Source: Liolophura sinensis (lineage: Eukaryota > Mollusca > Polyplacophora > Chitonida > Chitonidae). Taken from it: a DNA stretch of 64,000 nt. The position numbers and the translations under genes are program-made. The DNA lies in the NCBI RefSeq assembly GCF_032854445.1, contig NC_088302.1, positions 29,419,979 to 29,483,978 of the forward strand, read 5' to 3'. The first letter of the stretch is position 1. Each line of letters begins with the position of its first letter. Positions 43,805-56,730 of this stretch are shown here, piece by piece. The notes under the pieces are model-generated. The model ran no database searches. It was given only the letters and a program-made list of their open reading frames with translations, and was not told the origin of the DNA.

Positions 43805-43955
43805 AAATCAAATCAAGGTCAAAAATTACAGCATCTGGTCAAGGTCAAAAATTACAGCATCTGGTCAAGGTCGAACATTTCAGCATTTCATCAAGGTCAA
43901 ACATTTCAGCATCTCGTCAAGGTCAAATATTACAATATCAGATCAAGGTCAAACA
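43805..43955. repeat. 26-bp minisatellite, about 6 copies
   Basis: The unit is TCAAGGTCAAAAATTACAGC followed by ATCTGG, with later copies changing to CATTTCAGC. AAGGTCA is also the monomeric nuclear-receptor half-site, so the array offers repeated half-sites. Confidence 0.9.
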
Positions 43956-44144
43956 CAAAAGGCTTAATTCTCTGACACCTCACTTTTGTCACACTGACTG
44001 ATGGTCCCATTCATGCAAAGCATTATAAGAAAGCTTCCAGGAAAATTCAACATCGTGTTTTCTTTCGAAAGAAGGCTTATTAAAGGGTGATGCTACATGT
44101 GATTGAGTGCAGTAAGGGAAGATCAATGACCATTTACATGCAAG

Positions 44145-44262
44145 TTAATGAAAACAATGAACAATACTTAGGAAAGTATGTATGTATTTCAGGTTAAATG
44201 AAATGAAGTTAATAAAAACACTGAACAATACTTAGGAAGGTAAGTATGTATTTCAGTTTAAA
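44145..44262. repeat. Tandem duplication of about 60 bp
   Basis: Two copies contain GAACAATACTTAGGAA followed by TATGTATTTCAG. First intron. Confidence 0.8.
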
Positions 44263-45825
44263 AAGTTTGACTTTTTAGCTTTGATAATACTGAATCACAT
44301 TTGAAATTTACACAGCAATAAGTTAGGGCAGAGGACACAATGACATACAAATTCAGGGAAATGATTATATATGCATGTAACAACACCCATGCTGGGAAGT
44401 GTAGTACTCAACAAGAAACAGAAACAACAAAACAACAAGTTAAGTAGAAGCCTTACAATGAAAGCAAATATAACCAGTGAAAGTGTCATGTGGGAAAGCT
44501 TTACATGTCTATACAAAAATCCCTAATTAAAAGTACATGTACTAGTACAAAACACTTCCTGTAAATTCTACTCAACCAAATGGGGCAATTCTGAGTTTGT
44601 TAGTGAGTTAAATCTGCGCCAGTTTTACTTGGCTAAACAAGCAGTTAGAACATTCCCACCTACACGTAGGATGTCAATTAATTTACATAGTGTTGTTCTT
44701 TTCCAACATACAAGTACTTTTTCCTTGAGGTAGGTTTAGGGAAAATTATTTAATGGTTTTAATTTAAGATTAATTAATTTTCATAACGAAAAGCACAGCC
44801 ATGCAAGTCTATATACGATATATCAAACAATTATCTGGGAAGTGATTTATACCACCAGCTGCAATGTCATTGTAGTCCTGAACCAGAGAAGAGTTGAAGT
44901 TACCAAACATTGAAATTACATGTAAATGCAGTGAAATTAATAGGTCCAAGACAGCTTTTACCAAAAATTTGTTTTCCGTGAATCATAGGACTTCTATCTC
45001 CCCTAAATTCCTAATCCTTAATACTACAAGTATACAACACTTCCTGTGTGTGCTTGAAGAAAATGGGGTAATACCATCAGCTTCTTAGTAAAGCTTACAT
45101 TTCACCAAACGTCTCAATGTCACATACTTATAAAGTGTTGACCATTATCAACGTTTTCCTACGTACATGTACTACTTCTAAACATGTTATCTAATTATTC
45201 AGAAGATTGGAGTAGAAATTTGACCTCTGAAATAGTAAACAATGTTACATAATACATGGGCTTATGGTTCAAAGGTGGAAGATGTGTCACAGAGGATAAG
45301 TTGAACCCAGCCCCATGCTTTATACAGATCCAAATACAATTAACTGTATACATTATAAATCTTAATACTTTAATCCCTTGGTCAGGGACATGATTCCTGT
45401 CAGTGTAATATATATGTATGACCACTTGTCTAAACCTGTTCATAACTGGTTCTGTCATGCCACTGAGCAACGGCTGTGTATAAGCCACCTATAAAGGCTC
45501 ACCAGAAAGTCTTACTCGAGGGGAGAGAGGTTTCCAGAGATGTTTTCCAGAGTACACCTGTACACTAGTTAATCAGAATCTCTGAATGATGTAAATAGGG
45601 AATGTGACAACAAGCAGATCTGAGGCTTTCTTCATGTCATTCTGTAGACCAACAATGTTAACAGGCGTCCCTTGCTCACCCCTACCCCTTGTTGCCACTG
45701 GTGACAGTTTGTTGGAGAACCCAGGCTGGTGACAGATGAATTAAAACTTTGTGTAGTGCTCAAGGAGAAACGTTTAAGCACTGTGCCGTACTATGTACTA
45801 CTCAGACACATGTAGCATTTGACTG

Positions 45826-45968
45826 ACTGATTTGATTAGTGTTTTACTCAAGAATATTTCAATTATATGATGGCGGCCAGCATTATTGTGGGAGGAAACC
45901 GGGCAGAGCCTGCGGGAAACCCACGACCATCCGCAGGTTGCTGACGGACCTTCCTGCTTACATGTAGC
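45826..45968 (-). mobile_element. META-type SINE, 5'-truncated
   Basis: TTTGATTAGTGTTTTACTCA, AGAATATTTCAATTATATGA, GGCGGCCAGCATTATTGTGG and ACGACCATCCGCAGGTTGCT. The CGCCGTA part of the core is deleted. Confidence 0.87.
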
Positions 45969-47020
45969 ATACACATACATGTAGACTAGCTTATTTCCCC
46001 ATTCTTGGCTTCACTAATTATTATATACAGAATCATGAAGGTTACATGTATGTACACTGTATTTGAAAAAAAAAATTGAAGACCTAGCTCTCCATATATA
46101 TATTTATTTCACTGATATTTTGAAGCCATGTACCAGAATTTTTGTATTTATCGGCTGACAGTGATACCTAGGGTACAACGTGAAAATTGCTAACTTACAC
46201 ACTATACACACTAAATGTTCTTGGAAACTTAACTGTAGATGAATAGAATCTGAAATTTCAGATCACGATGACAAAATGTCAAATAATTTCAGAAATATGC
46301 CCAACAACACCTGCTGCAATGTCATTTAGCAAACTTGCCGAACAAGTTGAAACAGAAAAAAGCAAGGTAAATATGCTGAACCATGGAAGATAGAATTCTA
46401 AATCACGCGCTGCATTGGGAAGATTAAGTACATGTATTGCCCGAAATTTGTTGTTTTCAGTGAGTCGATTGCATTATACACAATCCAGGAAACGATTAAT
46501 CCTAAATCAAAAGTGCATGTGTGTATCTGTATATTATACTTTCTGAAAAGTGCTTAAGAAAGTGGGGTAATTCCATTTAATCTTCTTAGTAAAAAGCTGT
46601 ACAGGTTTACCAAATAACCACTCAGAATCTGGTCGTCTCTTTGTAACAGCATGTTGTCATTAATTAACAGTGCTTCACTACTACTTTCAACCATGTTATA
46701 TAAGTGTTCAGAAGCCGTGGGGAGTAAGAGTTGACATGACCTTTGAAATGGTAAACAAGGTGACATAACACTTCTGGACTGTTGGTTCATAGGGCAAGGC
46801 TCAAAGGATGAATTATGTGGGGCTCAAGGAGAAACTTTCCACAACTGTGCCAGTTCAAGCGAAGCCGTCAAACCTGGCAAATATTTATCTGCCAAGCTAT
46901 GTGTATGCATCACTGGACAACTAATCTGGAACTTTATTCGCATCCTTGACACAAGCTAGTGTTACAACATGACGTGCAGGATGATGTACATAATGTATTT
47001 GAAAAATAAAGCCTATAAAA

Positions 47021-47160
47021 CTATTTAATGTCATACTAAAGAATTTTTCCGCTTATACGCTAAGAGGAAACCAGAGTGAGTTTCTTAAATGACCAGTATT
47101 TGGCAAGTTACTGATGTACGTTCCTGATGCAGAGATGTGCACACCACACTGGGGGAAGAC
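47021..47160 (-). mobile_element. Old SINE relative (diverged core)
   Basis: CATACTAAAGAATTTTTCCG, CTTATACGCTAAGAGGAAAC and CAAGTTACTGATGTACG. It resembles the elements at 56283-56400 and 61020-61150, a subfamily with AAGAATTTTTC instead of AAGAATATTTC. Confidence 0.5.
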
Positions 47161-47454
47161 GGAAGGTCTTCAGTAAGCACTGAACTGCACAGACAGACAA
47201 GCATCACTTTTTGTCACCAAGGTATGAACAAATGGTCCAATCTTGTCCAAGATTGGGAATGAATCCGCACCTCGCATTTCCTAGTAATTGAAAGATAATC
47301 CCCTGACCACAACCACTCGGCTCCAAGATCTCTTCTGGATACACATTTCAAACAGAATCATCAAAGTACACGAATAGGTGCCAAGAATCGATATACATTG
47401 TCTACATACATATAATACAGGTAATATGAAGTGGCTTACATTACTCGATAAAAT

Positions 47455-47745
47455 GAGTGAGTGCTTGGGGTTTAACGTCGTCTTTAACAATTTTTCAGTC
47501 ATATGACGACGAAGGAATCCTTAGAGTGTATGTAATGTGCCTCCTTGTTGCACGACGGATTCCCACCACTCTTTTATCTAGTGCTGCTTCACTGAGACGC
47601 CCAAGCCATTATACTGATATGGGTCAACCAGTTGTTGCATTATCCCCTTCATGCTGAACGCCAAGCGAGGAAGTTACAACTTCCCCTTTTAAGGTCTTAG
47701 GTGTGAATCGATACAGGACTGATCCTGGATCTACCTCTCCTGAAG
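47455..47745 (-). mobile_element. Second SINE family, near full length
   Basis: GAGTGCTTGGGGTTTAACGT, ACAATTTTTCAGTCATATGA, CGACGAAGGAATCCTTAGAG, GCACGACGGATTCCCACCAC and GCTGAACGCCAAGCGAGGAA. The end that should hold the tRNA-like head (about 47700-47745) is worn. The element is at least partly shared with 25016-25310. Confidence 0.75.
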
Positions 47746-47759
47746 TGGTATAGAAATAA

Positions 47760-50390
47760 ATTATATTTAAGCCTTCTACAAATTTCTATCTTTGAAGGAA
47801 AGCTTATCAGGTTCCATAAATGATGTCATGAGATACCTGTTGCTATTAATACAGTGAACACTGTCACAGACAGCAGCTTAATGTAGCATACATATTTTAT
47901 AATTTTAATGAAAAAACAAAAAAGATTATTTGTACAAGGCTTTATAAATGTGAATTTTAGTCTCGCACAGGTAGATTAATGGTAACTTGCTAAGCTGAAT
48001 CTTGTAGATGATGATTATATTGAATTCCCATCAAGTACCTAACTTTAATAGCACACCAGATACATAATTCGCCAGGGCCACATATATGTAGTGGAGTAAA
48101 CCATTATATATATCATCATGGCATGTCAAATATGCAATGCTAACTAACTTGTTGTGTATACATAAAGCTGCTATGTATATGTACATAGATAATACATCAG
48201 GCGACAATATGCATCAATAATCAGGCTAAAACAAAAGTTACAGGGTGAAATTAGGTCAGCTTAATCAGACCGAAACACACCGACTGCATTTTTTACCAGT
48301 TCGTACAGATGGCCTCTGTCAAATAGTAGGGCAAAATCACGAAAAAAATTTTAACACTAGGTCAAAAGTTCACATGATATATGCCCCAAGTGATCATTCA
48401 TATAGATTGATGACTGCAAGAAAGGCCACAAGAACTGCAGCAAATGTGACCATTAACTGACCAACTGATCCACGAAGCTCAACAAAAACATAGATATTGT
48501 ATCCGTTTAAATATCATCGATTATTATGGTAAAAAGGCTCACATGAATGTTTCACCTGATGGAATAGGAAATACTAATTACAATGTTTTTTGTTTTTACC
48601 ATAAAACTACAAGTCAGTTTAATAAAGGTGATAAAATTTGGAATACAGTGCCTTTCTTACCCATTGAATTTTCCAAATGTCAAATCGCCTACACCTATTG
48701 TTCGAAATTTTATTTGATTTTGGGTCACAAAGGGTGCCCAAATTAAGAAATCAAGTTGTATTTGTCAGAGATCTGGTGGAACAAAATATATAAATACATG
48801 TAGGCAGGCCTTAGAAAACTGGTAAACAGTTGTTTATGTCTATTCCTCAAAGTAAGATGAATGCACTTCAAAACACAAGTGAAAAAGTCTTGAGTATGGT
48901 ATAAAACAACAATCAAATAAACAAATAAATCAAAGCACTAAAAGTAAGGAATCCAACACTAATGTTTTTCACCTTTACAATTGTCATGCTGGCAGTTTTA
49001 TTTCTAAATACTGGTATACAGTAATATTCTGTTTTTATATAAAACAATGCATGCACATTATTTACAAAAATATGTTATTTACATGGCAGTTATGTCCTGT
49101 ACCAGATAATTGGCCTCTGTCAAACTATTGCAAGGCACAGGACATTGTCCTTGTACTTCTTTCCAGGCCTGTAGTGTTATAAACAAGAACACATGACCAC
49201 ATAATCACAATTTAATGTCTATAAAGATGAAAGCAAGTAAATAGCAAGTAAGACTCGAAAACAAGTATGGGAGTTAACAACACTTTAGGGTATTTATAGT
49301 CAGTGTACATGTAAGCAAATGGCATTTGGTATCAGACACAGTATAAAATGTGAGGTTGCAGGACTTCCTTTACTTTAGTTTGATAAATTCATATCTGATA
49401 TTACTGTATACTGTAGTTACAAACAATTTCCTTTTACAATCATGTACTGCTTTTCACCTATAAATAGCTCAGATCTAATAAATAATCAATTAATAAGGGC
49501 GTTTCCATAGTAACATCGACATGCTAATATTATTTAAATTAAGACCGCCTTATGACTAGCTAGCCAGTGCAAGCTGTCTTAACTATTTGCTTGTGTTGAA
49601 ATCCATACTTAATTAGTTAACGTACTAAACAAAAGACATCTATATACTATAGTTCTGTTCAACGAAAGCCCAACACGGTGATGTATCCTTAGAATTCAAT
49701 AAGACAATTCACACCTTTATGACTAAAAGTCTGTAGTACATGAATACGTGCATTCTGACCTTACCACACCCCGTCTAGTAGTGGTAACGTAACACCTTCT
49801 GTTCATACTTAAATGCATCGCTTCACATCTAGCCCGTTGGCGCGTCTCAAAAACGTTGTCCTACTTTCGTTTTAAGTTCAAAATTAAAAACAAGGAACTA
49901 AAACTCTGCTATAAATCTGTGAGTAGAACTCTGCACAAACACACAGCATAAAAACACATTTATGAGCATTGGTGCTCATAAAGCCAACACACACGACTCG
50001 ATGGAACGATGATTCTAATGGGTCAAGCAAGGTGCGTTGTGTTATTTACCGGTATTCGTAAACAAACCTTTTCCAACTAACACATTCTCACACGCTTCCA
50101 TATAAGTTACGCAATCTGCTGACGAGGAAATTGTTGACTTCGTAAATACCTTAAGTGTACTCCTTCGAGCCACCTAAACGCAGTTGTAGAATGTATAGTA
50201 ACTTCAATTGCAATCAGAATTCAACAACCCCGTACAACACAAACTAAGCATGTGGGTCAACTAGTCGGCTTGGTTACCACCACACACGCCATGTTTCATC
50301 GTATTTCTCGAGCAATTTAACGCAACATCAAAGATGCTGAAACACATTATCTTCAACAGTGGTTTTCACACAAATTTTTACTTTGGACTT
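47760..50390. other. First-intron stretch with no gene seen
   Basis: AT-rich, no SINE recognised, no exon with both splice sites and a family match. Confidence 0.5.
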
Positions 50391-50392
50391 AC

Positions 50393-50455
50393 CTGTATCA
50401 GTCTTCCAAGGGATAAATGAGTCTAACTTCGACTTCCTCGTGCAAACCACATGTA
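50393..50455 (-). other. ACSBG2: Probable non-coding first exon of the ACSBG gene
   Basis: On the minus strand a strong donor, CTGATACAG|GTAAGTCC, lies with its last exon base at 50393. The next compatible site downstream is the acceptor CCCTTGACAG at 36903-36902, in front of exon 2, which carries 39 nt of 5' UTR before its ATG. An upstream 5' UTR exon is therefore required, and this is the best candidate seen, giving a first intron of about 13.5 kb. The 5' limit is a guess at the weak initiator-like CTCATTCA near 50455-50462. It could belong to an unrelated transcript. Confidence 0.45.
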
Positions 50456-50479
50456 AATGTTGAATGAGCCTCAGCGGGC

Positions 50480-50570
50480 AACGACTGCCAATCAAAACAC
50501 GACAAATGTGGGTGTGATTCATGCAGCCAATCAACGAGCATCGGACGATCGCACGCTTTTTATAGTTACT
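50480..50570 (-). promoter_or_regulatory. Candidate distal promoter with paired inverted CCAAT boxes
   Basis: Reading toward the gene, two GATTGG words (inverted CCAAT, the usual NF-Y site) lie at about 50527-50532 and 50488-50493, roughly 39 bp apart. A TATA-like CTATAAAAA lies at 50557-50565. The stretch also has more CpG than the surrounding AT-rich DNA. Placement 30-100 bp upstream of the inferred first exon fits a promoter. The TATA-like word is too far upstream to set the same start, so the CCAAT pair is the stronger signal. Confidence 0.35.
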
Positions 50571-50599
50571 GACAGCAGTGCGATATACTACAGAACTTT

Positions 50600-52110
50600 A
50601 TCATCTCCGTCTGTACACGTGTACAACTTAATCTTCCCTGTTTTCTTTCCTTATTATTAGATATGCTAACGATAGTTACATCAGAAAAATTGGAACACAG
50701 TTTGTACAAGACAGATATGCTTAAATCACATGTTCCCTAATGATTATACATGAAACTAATTTATTAATGATATTAAGCATATGGATATATTTATACATCA
50801 GGTGATGTATGATTTTTTTTTTTATTCCACATCACGTTGTTTTGAGATCATATCGATCAAATTTTGACCTAGGCCCACATATGTTGTTTGTCTCATCGAC
50901 AAGAGACGTTCTTAAGTTTTTTTCTAATGCCTTTATCAGGTGAATATGAGTCCTGTATGTAAATACTATAGACTGAAACGCTATGTTATATATTACACAT
51001 AATGTATTTTATACAACAAACATATAATGCTTATTTAGCGGTATCTTGAAGACAGAGATGTCTGTATTTACTATCATGGAGCTACATGTAGGCCTAGGTA
51101 CTGCCTACTGTTTTCAGGGATGGACGTATGTGTGATATATAATAACGCATGCGTATAGTTTGTATAGAGGACACTGGTAGTTTGATTTACCAGGAAATAT
51201 TCACATTCGCCAAAGATAGATCGAATATCTGATTAAATACACGAATATCGTCCCAAAACAAAATGACTTGCTAAAACAGAGGTCCATGACTGCTTTATAT
51301 AAGCCCGAGGCCAAAGTCTCGGTCACCTCTCTTCAGGGTTGATGATGAATTCAAGTGAATGACTGAGTCAATTCTGTCACCCAGGAAAGCAAATCTGCGG
51401 GTTTTTTAAATTTTTTTTTATCTCATTTTGTTTGTAATACTGGAAATTTAAAATATGTTTCATACCGCCAATCCCCGGTAATCCCCGTTAAGTACTTCTT
51501 CAGTCTAAGATTGTGATTTGCATGAGGAAATGAAGAAAATGTTGGAACTGTTAGTTTATTTATAGCCCTGTCGATCGATGCGTCACACAACAGACGTCAT
51601 GTGCCTGGCTATATATATATCACTCTGACGTCATGATTAGGCATCTGAGGAGCGCGCGTATGTTTGTAAACAAAGTATTTCTCGTTCCTCCTGGCCCACG
51701 TGGAATAGGCTTGGTTGGAGAATGACTAAAATGGGAGATTACCACTAGCAGATTGTACATATAAAGTTGCTCCGGTTTATTAAAGCAGGCACGTGGTTTA
51801 ACATTTGTGCATTTGCTCCCCATATCCACACATAAATTCCCAGATGTGTTAGCTGTTCGTGGCCCAGCATTACAGACCACTATAACAGTTATACATTCCA
51901 TCGTGTCACATATGGATCGACACACCTAGACTACACACGTGATATACATAAACAGACCTCTTCTGCACGGACATTTTGGGGGGTGAAAGCTACATGGCAA
52001 GTTGTGGTCGATAGAATGGATAAGGTGACTGTCTTGTAGTCGTTGGTTCAGTCAGATTGCAGCATGCCCCTCGTGGCAAGTCACGTAAAGAGCACACACT
52101 GTATTATGTG
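50600..52110. other. Upstream intergenic DNA, nothing recognised
   Basis: No repeat or coding exon identified. The 101-codon minus frame at 51620-51925 has no domain signal. Confidence 0.5.
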
Positions 52111-52113
52111 GTA

Positions 52114-52320
52114 CACTCAAAACAATAATCTGTTAATTTTAACAGAAAGTCTTTTGTCTGAGTGATTCTAGAATATATCCTGTTATCATAACATGGCAAT
52201 GTGTCATATTCAACATGATATCCTGTTAGTCTTATAGAATAGGTGTACTATAATTTACAGAATAATAAGGTGGAATTACAGAATACCGTCTAGCGTCACT
52301 CAAACAACTTTCAGTTAAAT
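52114..52320. mobile_element. MITE copy, right end truncated
   Basis: After TA comes CACTCAAAACAATAATCTGT, then TTTTAACAGAAAGTC, TGTCTGAGTGATTCTAGAAT and, inverted, ACAGAATACCGTCTAGCGTC with ACTCAAACAAC. The final TTATTTTTTGAGTG end is lost. Confidence 0.75.
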
Positions 52321-53127
52321 CACGAGATTTAGATCACGAGAATCTGTAGTTATCCCCAGTTGCATCAATCAAATAATTATAGTTATCCCCTGTTGAATCA
52401 ATCAAATAATCAATTGTATTGAAATCTGTATGTATACACGGCATATATAATTTCATCTGCACTAACTGTCGAGTTTTCAGATCACATAATAAAAGGCAGA
52501 TCTATCTCTTCTGTCCCTTTGTCATGACAGCTAAAATTCAGCGAATTTCCTAGAGTAAAGGTTGCGATTTCAGTCATCCCAGTGAGACAAAAATGATTTC
52601 ATCGTGTGATTCACAGGATATAAACGTCATATTCTTTACACTCATGCAGGTTACAAATATAGGATAAGGGTTGGAAGGGGATGAGGTGAACTAGCTAGAA
52701 CACGAAATGAGACATAAGCTTGAGCCACAATGCTCCTTACAGATTGTGAAAGTAAAATGATATAGTGGTACTTTAAAGCGGCCCGTGCAATATTCAGAAC
52801 ACATCAAAGCGGATGCTTCTGGGAAGATTAAAACTATATTTAAACAATCACACATTTTCAACTATATGTTTTAGTGATCAGCGTTTATAGACGACAATTT
52901 ATACTTTCGCCTGATGACTTTATATAGCAGGCAATGTGACATTTTTGTCTATTATACTTTTATACATATTCCTTAGAATAAAGTCTATGCTATCAAGTTT
53001 AGGCAAATAAGGTCGATTTTGTCGACAGTGGTTGTCTTGTCATACATGCATGTGTAGCAGAATCACTGAAGTGTTGTTTTGCTGCCTATATCAGTTTAAG
53101 GCCAATGAAATCAAGCATGTTGTCTGC

Positions 53128-53284
53128 CTCTCTGGCCGTATGTGGGAAGGTCTGCCAGCAACCTGCGGATGGTTATGGGTTTCACCCGGGCTCTATCTGC
53201 TTTATTCCCACCACAATACTGACCGCCGTCGAGTAAATGAAATATTCCTGATTACTGCGTAAAATACCAATCAAATAAATAAAT
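53128..53284 (+). mobile_element. META-type SINE, 5'-truncated
   Basis: CTCTGGCCGTATGTGGGAAG, GTCTGCCAGCAACCTGCGGA and the CCACCACAATACTGACCGCC block, with a CAAATAAATAAATT tail. Confidence 0.85.
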
Positions 53285-54066
53285 TAACTCACATGGTTTG
53301 TTAGGCACGCGAGAAAGGCCTGGCAGTGGATCAGTCCGAACAGTCCGGTCAACACCACCCATTAACAGGAAACACAAACTCAGGAAATATTACTGGGTGC
53401 GACACCAGTCAAATAAATAATTGAATATATCTAGCAAAATCTTGCGATTAAAAACAAACTGGATATAAAGTAAAACAAGTCGCCGACAATGAACCCTGGA
53501 ATGAGCTCCATATGTAGACAAGGTAACTTTATTGTTTATCATTCTATCAAATACCTATAGGTGTAATTTAATTTCCTTCTTATGATCATAAGCAGGATAT
53601 GTGATTGGGACTGGCGATGCACCGTGTGATCATCTGTAAACGGCCAAGCTGTATATTTACTTGAATCAGGGGGAACTACTCCTGCAACCACAAAGCATTG
53701 TCTCACTGGCTGCGGTTCGGATAGTGGCTCTCTTGCTGTGTTAAATGATGCAATGTTTTATATGTATATGTTCCGGAGAAATTAACTCTACAGAGTAATG
53801 TACACTGCTCATTTAAACAAAGAAAAGTGTTAACCTGATATACATCATAACTGAAATTTTCACAACACAAACACTCAATTCACCACAGCTTTCTTTCTCT
53901 TTTATACACTTGGAGACTATACGTCCGGGAAATTAAAAAAAAAAAAAAAGAAAGAAAGAAAGAAAAAAAAAAAATAATAAATGAAGCGCAATTACACTCC
54001 TACAAATCTATAAGATACCAAATAGGAAATTCACAATAATCAACGAAGGCGTTTCCAGTTCGACAG

Positions 54067-54337
54067 AATATTTATTTATTTATTTGATTGGTGTTTTACG
54101 CCGTACTCAAGAATATTTCACCTATACGACGGCGGCCAGAATTGGTTACTGGAAACCAAGGAGAGCTCTGGGGAAAACCCATGACCTTCAGCAGGCTGCT
54201 GACAGACCTTCCCACTTACGGCCGGAGAGGAAACGAGCATGAACCGGACTTGAACTCACAGCGACCGCATTGGTGAGCGGCTGCTGGGTCATTACGCTGC
54301 GCTAGCGCGCTAACCAACTGAGCCACGGAGGCCCCCT
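54067..54337 (-). mobile_element. META-type SINE, full length
   Basis: (TTTA)n tail, GATTGGTGTTTTACGCCGTA, CTCAAGAATATTTCACCTAT, GGCCGGAGAGGAAACGAGCA, and the tRNA-like head, on the minus strand GCCTCCGTGGCTCAGTTGGT and TAGCGCGCTAGCGCAGCG. Pol III boxes look intact. Confidence 0.92.
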
Positions 54338-55970
54338 CGACAAAATAACAAACATACGTTCCAAAACCAGCTCAGTACATGTAACTTGCTATATGTATAA
54401 ACAATTGCATATAGTTAAGAAAATGGAAAAGCACATTCAGTAGCCTAATAATAATAAATAATAATAACAAAATATATGAATGGAGAAGTGAATGAATAAA
54501 TAAATGAAGAAATAAACAAATGAATGTATCAGTTAATTAATAGTATTAATATTATTGATAAATAAATGAATAAATGAGTCGCATTCATTAATTAAATGCA
54601 CAGAGGTAGATAGCTCAAGATAGTTAGCTTTATCGTAATGTTGATGTAAGGCTCTGCTTTCTCTAGCCGAATAGAAACCCTGAAGCTCGTGAGACGTCGT
54701 TAGTACAGTGACACTGATCTCCTCACGTATATAAGGATTTGTCCCCGCCTTTATCCGGATTGCGTATAATGGATGCCAGTGCGTGGTGCGTTCCAGTCTG
54801 AAACTACATGTATATATGTATGTATGTGTGCGGTTGTGAGTTTCATCGATGAATAATGGCCAGTAATTCTTTTGCTTTAAGATTTGGATTGAATTTCATT
54901 TTTCTTTTGGATATATTTTGTCTTTAAAATTATTCTTTTTTGTTGCATATGTTAAAGATGGCGATGTATACTTTACGCATGACAGTATTAAGCTAATGAT
55001 GCTATATACTTTGTTCTCAAACAGCTGTAAATAATTGCGTTGGTTGAATAACAACTGGTAAAATAACGAAGAACACATCACAAAAATTATACTTTGTAGC
55101 GTATGACATTTTCTTTTACGGAAATGGCTGCTGGTTGTCTCCATTTATCTATAGGCTGGTTGGTTTCAAAAAGCCAGCCGCGTGTACATGTATATTATTT
55201 TTAAAGCAATATGAGGCTTCCAAGATCTTTGTTACTTTAAATACTTGTAGACTTCAGAGTGCCATGCAGTAATTAAACATGTCTTAGAGACGATGTCAAT
55301 ATTTCTATATCAGAATAGTGAAGTAAAGGATCAGAAAGTCTCTAGTAAGGTTATACCTATCGGGGACCATTTGTGCACTGACTAGTGTAATATAATAGGG
55401 GGCCTACCTTGCTCCAAAACCTTTAAATGTCTTCCTAACACTCTATCAGGAAAGTTCCATTGTTGATCTATGATTAAATGACTTAGTGGAGGCTGGGTTT
55501 GGATGTAAGATGATCAATGACATATCACTCTCCACGAGTAACTTGTACATATTATGTATTTCCACCCAGCTGTCCATCCATCATGTGAGTGCGACATTCT
55601 CCTAGGTGATATACCACCGCAGCTCGAAGAGCCAGGTGCAGTGCTCGAGAAAAGCCTCAGTCTGATTATACCCTGTCATGTGATACCACTTGGCGCGCGA
55701 CGCCATAGTTACCGAAAGCGATCGACTTCAGGGAAACATCAGTTTGGCGTAATCAATAAGCCTGTAGCCTTCTAATCACGCACAGGAGTCCGATTTAATA
55801 GTGCATCCCTAAACGATTTTTACTTGTAAATTTGATGCAGTTATATAATGTTTAACGATTTACATGTTTGATCTCTGTGATCGAGGTTTGTCACGATATT
55901 CTTGATTCAATGTCGATTGGGATACCTTATTCCGCGTAATGGCGATTCGGGTCTAGGCTGAACTGACCAT
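54338..55970. other. Intergenic DNA, nothing recognised
   Basis: Includes an ATAA/AATG-rich low-complexity patch at 54445-54600. No gene signal convincing enough to call. Confidence 0.5.
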
Positions 55971-55976
55971 ATAGTT

Positions 55977-56263
55977 CTCTATAACCTTCCCCCGTGTGGT
56001 GTGATTCGAGCCAAAACTGTGCATTCTGTTGATAAGCATATCCTGCCTTAGCGATGACGACTTGAGAAACAAAGTGGTATAACGTATTATACATTCAGTG
56101 TTATGGAGAACAATGGTGAATTCAACTTGGACCTGAGTCGACATTTCGCATGATCAGATACTCCATATATGTTGAATTAGTTTGTTGTCGCTAAAGCAGA
56201 ATATGATGGTCAAGAGAATACACAGTTTTGGTTGTAATTACCTCACACTGGGGAAGGTTTCCC
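55977..56263. mobile_element. Imperfect inverted-repeat element (foldback or MITE-like)
   Basis: Arms of about 70 bp at 55977-56046 and 56196-56263 are inverted copies. Each contains CACAGTTTTGG followed, after a variable step, by GGGGAAGGTT. Both frames read a similar peptide (HSFGSNHTTRGK versus HSFGCNYLTLGK), which reflects the shared DNA, not a gene. Confidence 0.6.
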
Positions 56264-56282
56264 ATTACGTGGAAGTTAGGTA

Positions 56283-56400
56283 TCTGTTTTATTTATTTGT
56301 ATGTTGTTTAACGCAATACTCAAGAATTTTTCACTTATTAGTATACGATAGCGGTCAGTTGTATGGATGGGGTAAACCGGAGAGCCTGGGGTAAACCAGT
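56283..56400 (-). mobile_element. Diverged SINE relative
   Basis: TTTTATTTATTTGTATGTTG, CTCAAGAATTTTTCACTTAT, GATAGCGGTCAG and GTAAACCGGAGAGCCTGGGG. Same older subfamily as 47021 and 61020. Confidence 0.6.
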
Positions 56401-56604
56401 CCTTTGTCAAGTTATACAGTGAAGAACAGTTCCAATCTTGGACGAACTGAATTTCGGGCTATAACTGTTCTAGTGCGAGACCTACAGTTTTATGTCTACA
56501 GAATACAGATGCTTATCTAAGAGTAAAAGGTATCAGTTATAACCGGAACCTTTACCGTCACAAATAATGCGATGGGCACGTTCGGTAGCTAAACTGATGA
56601 CGAA

Positions 56605-56730
<126 letters not shown>

